Shown one piece after another: positions 57,446-64,000 of a DNA stretch of 64,000 bases. The position numbers and the translations under genes were made by a program. The notes beneath the pieces were generated by a model. It made no database searches. It had not been told where the DNA came from and was given only the letters and a program-made list of their open reading frames with translations. Within the stretch, counting starts at the first letter, position 1; every line of letters starts with the position of its first letter. This DNA is from CAYRES01 sp964423425 (GTDB lineage Bacteria; Actinomycetota; Thermoleophilia; RBG-16-64-13): assembly GCA_964423425.1 (NCBI GenBank), contig CAYRES010000006.1, positions 62,001-126,000 on the forward strand. Direction: 5' to 3'.

Positions 57446-59380
57446 CTACTTGTCCTCATCGATCACTTCGTAATCGGCTTCCTGCACGACTTCATCCTCA
57501 GCCGATTCGGCTCCGCCGCCCGGACCACCTGCCCCGGCACCGGCTCCACCGCCACCAGCCTGCTGCTGCTGAGCGGCCTGATACGCAGCCTCAGAGAGCT
57601 TGTACGCGGCCTCCTGTAATGCCTCGCTCTTGGCCCGTATGCCGCTCACGTCGTCGCTGGTCTTGATGGCCTCCTCGAGATCGTCCGCCGCCGACTCGAT
57701 GCTGGAGCGGGTGGCTCCATCGACCTTGTCGCCGAACTCCTTGAGCGACTTGCGGGTGGAGTAGACCAGCTGTTCGGCCTGGTTCTTCACCTCCACCACC
57801 TCACGCTTGCGCTTGTCTTCATCCGCGTGGGCCTCGGCGTCACGTACCATCTTCTTGATCTCGTCGTCATTCAGACCGCTGGAGCTCTTGATGACGATAG
57901 CCTGCTCGTTGCCTGTAGCGAGGTCTTTCGCCGACACATGCACAATGCCGTTGGCATCGATGTCGAAGGTCACCTCGATCTGCGGAATGCCCCGGGGAGC
58001 CGGGGGGATGCCCGTAAGCTGGAACTTGCCAAGCGTCTTGTTGTACGCGGCCATCTCGCGCTCGCCCTGCAGTACGTGGATCTCCACGCTCGTCTGACCA
58101 TCCTCAGCGGTAGAGAAGATTTCGCTCTTCTTGGTGGGGATGGTGGTGTTGCGCTCGATGAGACGCGTGAATACATTGCCTTTCGTCTCAATGCCCAGAG
58201 ACAGCGGAGTCACGTCCAGAAGCAGCACGTCCTTCACTTCTCCCGCAAGTACTCCACCCTGAATGGCGGCGCCCATCGCCACCACTTCGTCGGGATTGAT
58301 GCCCTTATGCGGTTCCTTGCCCGTGAGAGAACGCACCCTCCCCTGCACGGCGGGCATTCTCGTCATACCGCCGACCAGAATGACCTCGCTGATGTCACCC
58401 ATCGACAGGCCCGCGTCGGACATGGCCTGCTTCGTCGGTGCCACCACTCGCTCGAGCAGGTCGTGCGTGAGTTCCTCCATTTTGGCCCGCGACAGCGTCA
58501 GTTCCAAGTGCAGCGGACCGCTCTCGTCCATGGTGATGAAGGGCTGGTTGATGGTGGTCTCCATCATCGAAGACAACTCGACCTTGGCCTTCTCGGCCGC
58601 TTCGTACAAGCGCTGGAGGGCGGAACGATCCTTGGAGAGATCGACACCCTTGTCACGCTTGAACTCTGTCACTATCCAGTCGACGATGGCCTTGTCGAAG
58701 TTGTCGCCGCCCAGGTGCGTGTCACCGTTGGTGGCTTTGACCTCGAAGACCCCCTCGCCTATCTCCAGGATGGAGACGTCGAACGTACCGCCACCCAAGT
58801 CGAACACCAAGACGGTGAGGGTCTGGTCGCCGATCTCCTTGTCGAGCCCATACGCCAATGAAGCAGCCGTGGGTTCGTTGATGATGCGCCGCACATTGAG
58901 ACCAGCGATAACGCCGGCATCCTTCGTGGCTTGGCGCTGGGCGTCGTCGAAGTACGCGGGTACAGTGATGACCGCATCGGTGACTTCGGTGCCGAGGTAG
59001 GCTTCGGCGTCGCGCTTGAGCTTCTGAAGAATGCGGGCGGAGATTTCGGGAGGACTGAACTGGTCGCCCTTCACCTCTACACGGCAATCGCTGTTCGGAC
59101 CTTCGACTACCTTGTAAGGGACGATCTTCATCTCTTCGGAGACGTCCCTGTATTTCCGGCCCATGAAGCGCTTGATTGAGAAGACCGTGTTCTCGGGATT
59201 GGTGACAGCCTGCCGCTTGGCGACGGTGCCCACCAGCTGCTCTCCGCCTTTGGTGAATGCGACGACAGAGGGCGTTGTACGCCCCCCCTCGGAACTGGGG
59301 ATGATAGTGGGCTCGCCACCTTCGAGTACCGCCATGGCGGAATTGGTGGTGCCCAAGTCAATACCGATGATTTTTCCCAT
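57446..59380 (-). CDS. dnaK: Chaperone DnaK
   Basis: A 644-residue Hsp70. IIGIDLGTTNSAMAVLEGG starts the ATPase domain; VLVFDLGGGTFDVSILEIGEG, VILVGGMTRMPAVQ and the interdomain linker DVLLLDVTPLSLGIE are complete, then the substrate domain and a lid. The end is a Gly/Ala-rich stretch with QQQQAGGGGAGAGAGG and the acidic EADYEVIDEDK tail. First gene of the heat-shock operon; strong promoter with a HAIR-like site upstream. Confidence 0.97.
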   Translation of the reverse strand: MGKIIGIDLGTTNSAMAVLEGGEPTIIPSSEGGRTTPSVVAFTKGGEQLVGTVAKRQAVTNPENTVFSIKRFMGRKYRDVSEEMKIVPYKVVEGPNSDCRVEVKGDQFSPPEISARILQKLKRDAEAYLGTEVTDAVITVPAYFDDAQRQATKDAGVIAGLNVRRIINEPTAASLAYGLDKEIGDQTLTVLVFDLGGGTFDVSILEIGEGVFEVKATNGDTHLGGDNFDKAIVDWIVTEFKRDKGVDLSKDRSALQRLYEAAEKAKVELSSMMETTINQPFITMDESGPLHLELTLSRAKMEELTHDLLERVVAPTKQAMSDAGLSMGDISEVILVGGMTRMPAVQGRVRSLTGKEPHKGINPDEVVAMGAAIQGGVLAGEVKDVLLLDVTPLSLGIETKGNVFTRLIERNTTIPTKKSEIFSTAEDGQTSVEIHVLQGEREMAAYNKTLGKFQLTGIPPAPRGIPQIEVTFDIDANGIVHVSAKDLATGNEQAIVIKSSSGLNDDEIKKMVRDAEAHADEDKRKREVVEVKNQAEQLVYSTRKSLKEFGDKVDGATRSSIESAADDLEEAIKTSDDVSGIRAKSEALQEAAYKLSEAAYQAAQQQQAGGGGAGAGAGGPGGGAESAEDEVVQEADYEVIDEDK

Positions 59381-59415
59381 AGTGCCCTCCGGCTCACTCT
59401 ATTGTGCCGATAAGC

Positions 59416-59445
59416 ATTATAAAATCTGAGCCATATATTGTCAAG
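59416..59445 (-). promoter_or_regulatory. dnaK promoter with degenerate HAIR operator
   Basis: On the - strand a perfect TTGACA (59439-59444), 17-base gap, and TATAAT (59416-59421). Over the -35 and spacer, 59425-59445 reads TCTGAGC, seven bases, TGTCAAG on the + strand. That is a 9 of 14 match to the HspR HAIR consensus CTTGAGT-N7-ACTCAAG. HspR binding would block polymerase. Confidence 0.7.
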
Positions 59446-59724
59446 TCAATGTACCCTGCCTCACACAGCCTCATGCGGCCTCCTGTCCTCGCGCTCTCAT
59501 CAGCCTCGATCTCGTGGGAACGTGGGCGCCCGGGAACGCGGCCACAAGTCAATTCGGTCCAACGAAAGCGAATGTGTTCACCGAAGGATGCCGGGGGACG
59601 ACAGGAAAGCATGCACGTCGCCCGGAAATCAGCGGCCGTGGCGCGACCCCGCTTCGGGCAACTCCGGTTCGCGGCCGTGGTCGGAACGTGAGAAGGCCGA
59701 GTATTCGGTAGAATTCTCTTTACT
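59446..59724. other. Gap between dnaK promoter and PBP gene
   Basis: Part of the 344-base dnaK-PBP divergent gap. A TAGAAT box at 59709 ends ten bases before the PBP ATG and may be its -10, giving a very short leader. No RNA gene or hairpin stood out in the rest. Confidence 0.4.
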
Positions 59725-61938
59725 ATGCGAAGACAGGGGAGAGACAGGATCAGCTCTGGCATGTCGAGACGGCGTGCCAAGGGAAGGCGCAAGGGTCCGG
59801 AGCGTGCGCTTCTCATCACACTTGCCCTCACGCCCTTCCTGTTCCTCGTGCTGCTGCTTGCAGCGATACCGGCAGGTCTCTACGTCGCCGGCGCGTTCGG
59901 TGACGACATCCCCCGGCTCGATGACCAGGGCACGGTAGCGCTTGCCGAGACCTCCCGCATCTACGCCGCCGATGGCACACTGCTCGCATATCTGCATGGT
60001 GTGGAGAACCGCACCATCATCGGCGGTGAGCGTATCCCGCAGATCATGAAGCACGCCATCGTCGCCGTCGAGGACCGCCGCTTCTACGAGCACAGTGGCG
60101 TCGACTTCGAGGCGTTCATGCGCGCCTTGGTCATGAACATTGAATCGGGGCGCGTTGTCGAAGGCTTCTCCACGATCACCATGCAGTTGGTGGGCAATCT
60201 CTACCTCGACCGCCGCGACATCTCGTTCACCCGCAAAATAAACGAAGCCGGCCTCGCCTGGCAGATCGAGGAGCGCATGTCGAAGGATGAGATTCTCGAT
60301 CAGTACCTCAACACCGTATATTTCGGCTCCAACGCCTACGGCGTCCAGGCGGCAGCCCGTACGTACTTCGACAAAGACCCGGAGCAGCTCACCATCGCCG
60401 AGGCGGCGCTGCTTGCCGGCCTCGTACAGGCGCCTTCAGCCTACTCTCCGCGCACCAATCCGGTGCGGGCACTGAATCGCCGCAACACCGTACTGGCCGA
60501 CATGTTGTCCTGTGAGTTCATCACGCCGCGAGAACATGAGGAAGCGCTGAAGACCGGCCTCGACCTGGCCCCCGCCTCGCCGTATCAGAAGATGCAGGAG
60601 CCGTACGTGGTCGCCTACGTGCGCAAGCAGCTCATCGACATGTTCGGTGAAGACACGGTGTTCAAGGGAGGGTTGGCCGTTGAGACGACCATCATCCCCG
60701 AATACCAACAGGTGGCCCAAGAGGCCATCGCCTCCACGCTCAACCGCGAGAACGATCCCTCCGCCGCTCTCGTTGCCATCGAGTCCCGCACCGGCTACAT
60801 CCGTGCCATGGTCGGAGGCTCCGACTACGACAGCTCCAAGTTCAATCTGGCCGTGCAGGGGAGGCGCCAACCGGGATCCGCCTTCAAGACGTTCGTGCTC
60901 ACGGCAGCGACGGAGATGGGCATCAACCCGTACACGACCACCTACCCCTCGCAACCGCTCTCCCTCGATATTCCCGGAAGCCTGGAGCCCTGGAGAGTCA
61001 ACACCTTCAGCGGCGGAGGGTACGGCATCTCGACACTGGCACAGGCCACGCTCCGAAGCGACAACACCGTCTATGCCCAGCTCGCTCTCGACGTGACCCC
61101 GGAACGCATCATCGACGTCGCCCGCCGCATGGGCATCACGAGTACCCTCAACGCCAATCCGGCCATTGCGCTGGGTGGTCTGAGCTACGGGGTGTCCCCA
61201 CTGGAGATGGCCTCGGCGTACAGCACCCTCGGCAATATGGGCCGGCATGTAAATCCCACCGCGATCCTGAGGGTGAAGAACTCCAAGGGTGAGGTCCTCT
61301 ACGAGGCCCGGCCCAAAGAAGTGCAGTCCATCTCCGAAGGCGTAGCCTACGTGGTCAACGACCTGCTGGCCCGCAACGTGGAGTCCGGCACGGGCTGGAG
61401 GGCCCGGCTCTCCGACCGCCCCTCGGCGGGCAAGACGGGCACCGCCCAAGACTACCATGACGCCTGGTACTGCGGATACATCCCCCAACTGTCGACGGCG
61501 GTGTGGGTGGGCCATCCCGAGGCCCAAATCGCCATGACCAACGTCCACGGCATGCGGGTCACCGGCGGGAGCTTCCCCGCCATCATATGGCAGAAGTTCA
61601 TGAGCCGGGTGATCGCCGACTACCCGGCGGAAGCCTTCCCCAAGCCGGCCGTGCCGGCCACCTGGGACTACACCTGGAAGAGCAAGTACGCCGTGGAGCC
61701 CACGACCACGACGGAGAGCACCGAAAGCACCACCACGACTCTCGATCCCTCGACCACGCTCCCCGGCCCGACAACCACGTCGACCTCACCTCCAGGCCCC
61801 ACCACCACGAGAACCACGGGGCCCGCCACGACCACCACGCGGCCTCCCACCACGACAACAACCATCGCTCCCCCTACAACCACGACCACGGCGCCTCCGA
61901 CTACGACCTATACGGCTCCGGTGCCACCCACCGCCTGA
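59725..61938 (+). CDS. Class A penicillin-binding protein
   Basis: A 737-residue bifunctional cell-wall synthase. A basic cytosolic start, one membrane anchor at about residues 29-55, then the GT51 glycosyltransferase domain (AVEDRRFYEHSGVDFEAF and GFSTITMQLVGNLYL) and the transpeptidase domain with the catalytic Ser in RQPGSAFKTF (SxxK), SDN in RSDNTVYAQL, and KTGT in SAGKTGTAQDYHDAW. The last 75 residues are Thr/Pro repeats (TTTT, PPTTTTT), a disordered outside tail, likely glycosylated or wall-spanning. ATG 59725 has no ribosome site; an ATG at 59761 (MSRRRAKG) is an alternative. Confidence 0.93.
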   Translation: MRRQGRDRISSGMSRRRAKGRRKGPERALLITLALTPFLFLVLLLAAIPAGLYVAGAFGDDIPRLDDQGTVALAETSRIYAADGTLLAYLHGVENRTIIGGERIPQIMKHAIVAVEDRRFYEHSGVDFEAFMRALVMNIESGRVVEGFSTITMQLVGNLYLDRRDISFTRKINEAGLAWQIEERMSKDEILDQYLNTVYFGSNAYGVQAAARTYFDKDPEQLTIAEAALLAGLVQAPSAYSPRTNPVRALNRRNTVLADMLSCEFITPREHEEALKTGLDLAPASPYQKMQEPYVVAYVRKQLIDMFGEDTVFKGGLAVETTIIPEYQQVAQEAIASTLNRENDPSAALVAIESRTGYIRAMVGGSDYDSSKFNLAVQGRRQPGSAFKTFVLTAATEMGINPYTTTYPSQPLSLDIPGSLEPWRVNTFSGGGYGISTLAQATLRSDNTVYAQLALDVTPERIIDVARRMGITSTLNANPAIALGGLSYGVSPLEMASAYSTLGNMGRHVNPTAILRVKNSKGEVLYEARPKEVQSISEGVAYVVNDLLARNVESGTGWRARLSDRPSAGKTGTAQDYHDAWYCGYIPQLSTAVWVGHPEAQIAMTNVHGMRVTGGSFPAIIWQKFMSRVIADYPAEAFPKPAVPATWDYTWKSKYAVEPTTTTESTESTTTTLDPSTTLPGPTTTSTSPPGPTTTRTTGPATTTTRPPTTTTTIAPPTTTTTAPPTTTYTAPVPPTA

Positions 61939-61945
61939 GCCGCAC

Positions 61946-61976
61946 GCCCCCGCCACACCCTGGGTACGACGGGGGC
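61946..61976 (+). terminator. Stem after PBP gene
   Basis: GCCCCCG and CGGGGGC around a 17-base loop, eight bases after the PBP stop. No T-run, so termination is only possible. Confidence 0.35.
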
Positions 61977-62057
61977 ACACACTGTTCAGGCTTCTCTCCC
62001 CGCCGGCCATCGCTTACGAGCACGAGTGGCGTGCCGACGTGGCCCGATGACACTTGG

Positions 62058-62085
62058 TTGACAGATATGAGTCTCTTGCTATAAG
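62058..62085 (+). promoter_or_regulatory. clpB promoter
   Basis: TTGACA, 16 bases, TATAAG, giving a leader of about 90 bases. I do not find a convincing HAIR site here, so HspR control of clpB is not shown by sequence. Confidence 0.6.
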
Positions 62086-62179
62086 ATTTTATGAGTACCA
62101 ATATATGGACCCATGATCGCCGACCACGTGTAGCCTTTCGCGGATAGGGCCCGGCCAGCGTAGAGGAGACGCTCGCATC

Positions 62180-64000
62180 ATGCAATTCGACAAGTTCACA
62201 GTGAAGGCCCAAGAAGCCTTGGCGGCAGCCCAACAAGAGGCCGCCTCACGCAGTCATCCCCAAATCGAGCCCGAACATCTGCTCGCGGGCATGCTCGATC
62301 AAGAGGGCGGCCTCACCCCTTCGGTTCTCGAACGTATCGGCGTGGACGTGCGCATAATACGCGGCGAACTGGAGGCCCGCCTGCAACGTTTCAGCCAGGT
62401 GTCGGGTTCGTCACAGCTCTCACTCAGCCCCCAGCTCCGCGATGTTCTCGAGACGGCAGAGACCGAGGCGGAGGGTATGGGTGACACGTACGTGTCCTCG
62501 GAACATGTGCTCATGGCCCTCACTGAGAAGGGGGGCTTCGCTGCCGAGCTCCTTCAGAACCACGGGGTAGACCGGGCGGCCGTGCTCGCCGTCCTCAAGG
62601 ATCTGCGCGGATCGCAGCGAGCGGAGGACCCGAATGCCGAAGAGAAGTATGAAGCCCTGAAGCGCTTCGGCCGCGACCTCACCGACCTTGCCGCCCGGGG
62701 CAAGCTCGACCCTGTCATCGGCCGGGACGAGGAGATCAGGCGGGTCATCCAGGTTCTCTCCCGCCGAACGAAGAACAACCCGGTTCTCATCGGGGAGCCC
62801 GGCGTGGGCAAGACCGCCATCGTGGAAGGCCTTGCCCAACGCGTCGTCTCCGGGGACGTGCCCGAAGGCCTCAAGAACAAGCGGGTCATCGGGCTTGACA
62901 TCGGCGCCTTGGTGGCCGGAGCCAAGTACCGGGGCGAATTCGAGGAGCGCCTGAAGGCCGTACTGCAAGAGATTGCGGGTTCCGAGGGCCAGATCATCAC
63001 CTTCATCGACGAGATGCACACTCTTGTGGGTGCAGGTGCCGCCGAAGGTGCGGTTGACGCCTCCAACATGTTGAAGCCTATGCTGGCCCGCGGTGAGCTG
63101 CGCGTGGTCGGGGCCACCACCCTCGATGAGTACCGGAAGTACGTGGAGAAGGACGCCGCACTCGAACGGCGCTTCCAGCCCGTACTGGTGGGCGAACCTT
63201 CAGTGGAAGACACCATCGCCATCCTGCGAGGGCTCAAAGAGCGTTACGAGGTACACCACGGCGTGCGCATCCAGGACTCGGCCTTGGTGGCCGCCGCCGT
63301 TCTCTCCGACCGCTATATCGCCGACCGCTTCCTCCCCGACAAGGCTATCGACCTGGTTGACGAGGCGGCGAGCCGGCTCCGCATCGAGATCGACTCCATG
63401 CCCACAGAGATCGATGTGGTGGACCGGCGCATGCAACAGCTGGAAATCGAGCGTCACGCCCTCTCCAAAGAGACCGATCCGGCCTCGGTGGAGCGCCGGG
63501 AAGCACTGGAGACGGAACTCGCCGAGCTGAGAGAGCAATCGGCCGGCATGAAGGCCCATTGGGAGTCGGAGAAGGAAGCCATCGGACGGATTCGCTCCCT
63601 GAAGGAACAGGCCGAAGAGGCCAAGGCCCAAGCCGAGCGGGCCGAGCGAGAGACCAACCTGCAGAAAGCGGCGGAACTCCGCTACGGGCTCATTCCCGAA
63701 CTGGAACGCCAGCTTTCCACCGAGAACGAGCGCTTGGTGCAGCTCCAGAACACTCAGAAGATGCTGAAGGAAGAAGTGGAGGACGAAGACATCGCCGAAG
63801 TGGTGGGCAACTGGACCGGCATCCCGGTCAGCCGTCTCATGGAGGGTGAGGTGGAGAAACTCATCCACATGGAGGAGAGGCTGCACCGGCGGGTGGTCGG
63901 CCAAGACGAAGCCCTCGAAGCGGTGTCAAACGCCTTGCGCCGTGCGCGCAGCGGACTGCAGGACCCCAACCGGCCCATCGGAAGCTTCATCTTCTTGGGA
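62180..64000 (+). CDS. clpB: Disaggregase ClpB (3' end outside window)
   Basis: The first 607 residues of a Hsp100 disaggregase of about 860. N-terminal ClpN repeat (FTVKAQEALAAAQQEAASRSHPQIEPEHLL), first AAA+ module with Walker A GEPGVGKTA and Walker B ITFIDEMHTL, then the coiled-coil middle domain (MQQLEIERHALSKETDPASVERREALETE onward, heptad pattern) that DnaK engages, then the start of the second AAA+ module (VGNWTGIPVSRLMEGEVEKL, ending FIFLG). It refolds aggregates with DnaK/DnaJ/GrpE. AGAGGAG precedes the ATG. The frame stays open to the last base. Confidence 0.95.
   Translation, partial: MQFDKFTVKAQEALAAAQQEAASRSHPQIEPEHLLAGMLDQEGGLTPSVLERIGVDVRIIRGELEARLQRFSQVSGSSQLSLSPQLRDVLETAETEAEGMGDTYVSSEHVLMALTEKGGFAAELLQNHGVDRAAVLAVLKDLRGSQRAEDPNAEEKYEALKRFGRDLTDLAARGKLDPVIGRDEEIRRVIQVLSRRTKNNPVLIGEPGVGKTAIVEGLAQRVVSGDVPEGLKNKRVIGLDIGALVAGAKYRGEFEERLKAVLQEIAGSEGQIITFIDEMHTLVGAGAAEGAVDASNMLKPMLARGELRVVGATTLDEYRKYVEKDAALERRFQPVLVGEPSVEDTIAILRGLKERYEVHHGVRIQDSALVAAAVLSDRYIADRFLPDKAIDLVDEAASRLRIEIDSMPTEIDVVDRRMQQLEIERHALSKETDPASVERREALETELAELREQSAGMKAHWESEKEAIGRIRSLKEQAEEAKAQAERAERETNLQKAAELRYGLIPELERQLSTENERLVQLQNTQKMLKEEVEDEDIAEVVGNWTGIPVSRLMEGEVEKLIHMEERLHRRVVGQDEALEAVSNALRRARSGLQDPNRPIGSFIFLG

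Noticed and set aside
61690..61935. Repeated ACCACC/ACGACC units resembling a DNA repeat array
   Set aside because: They encode the Thr/Pro tail of the PBP; there are no spacers and no CRISPR features.

Overview
The window is 64 kb of high-GC bacterial DNA, densely coded, with a run of Ns (14240-14249) that marks a draft assembly, probably a metagenome bin. The host looks like an anaerobic member of the Actinobacteriota. It has a MerR-type HspR repressor at the end of a dnaK-grpE-dnaJ operon, many GTG and TTG starts, an FmdB zinc ribbon, and a B-box/membrane protein of a type common in that phylum. Menaquinone is made by the futalosine route. There are no mobile elements, CRISPR arrays, rRNA genes or tRNA genes that I can support.

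Layout. (1) 0.2-7.4 kb: a transglutaminase-like membrane protein, an EamA transporter and a cyclophilin on the + strand. They face a - strand group of ychF, a GntR-HAD fusion, a MoxR-type AAA+ ATPase and a CoxE-like VWA protein. (2) 7.4-14.1 kb, + strand: a DUF3870-like protein, a CaiB-type CoA-transferase, a CaiA-like acyl-CoA dehydrogenase and fixC-fixX-fixA-fixB. (3) 14.1-15.2 kb: an assembly gap and tatC. (4) 15.4-25.5 kb, + strand: an eleven-subunit complex I, nuoABCDHIJKLMN, with no nuoEFG. (5) 25.7-33.0 kb, - strand: hdrCBA-flxDCBA, a soluble heterodisulfide reductase-like complex with its NAD(P)H-oxidising flavoprotein module. (6) 33.1-39.4 kb, - strand: mqnL, mqnP, ubiE, mqnE, mqnA and mqnC for menaquinone. 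(7) 39.5-43.6 kb: two PRC-barrel proteins, a glycosyltransferase and a diguanylate cyclase. (8) 43.7-47.1 kb, - strand: molybdenum cofactor genes mobAB, moaA, moaC and mog, plus a small Cys-tailed protein. (9) 47.2-53.5 kb: a CpaF-like ATPase, ligA, a surE-HAD fusion, a degenerate EAL protein and fmdB. (10) 53.7-64 kb: a B-box membrane protein, the heat-shock operon dnaK-hsp20-grpE-dnaJ-hspR, a class A penicillin-binding protein and clpB, which runs off the edge.

The main theme is energy conservation at low potential. Regions 2, 4, 5 and 6 together encode acyl-CoA redox chemistry, a quinone-linked ETF (FixABCX), a complex I without its NADH module, a flavin-based NAD(P)H/ferredoxin/thiol complex, and the quinone that links the membrane parts. 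Co-location suggests one ferredoxin-centred electron circuit, but this is inference.

Two structural themes also recur. Extended -10 boxes (TGn-TAnnnT) lie 6-9 bases before ATG, which suggests leaderless mRNAs. There are also several very stable GC-rich inverted repeats, in intergenic gaps and in the 5' ends of genes.
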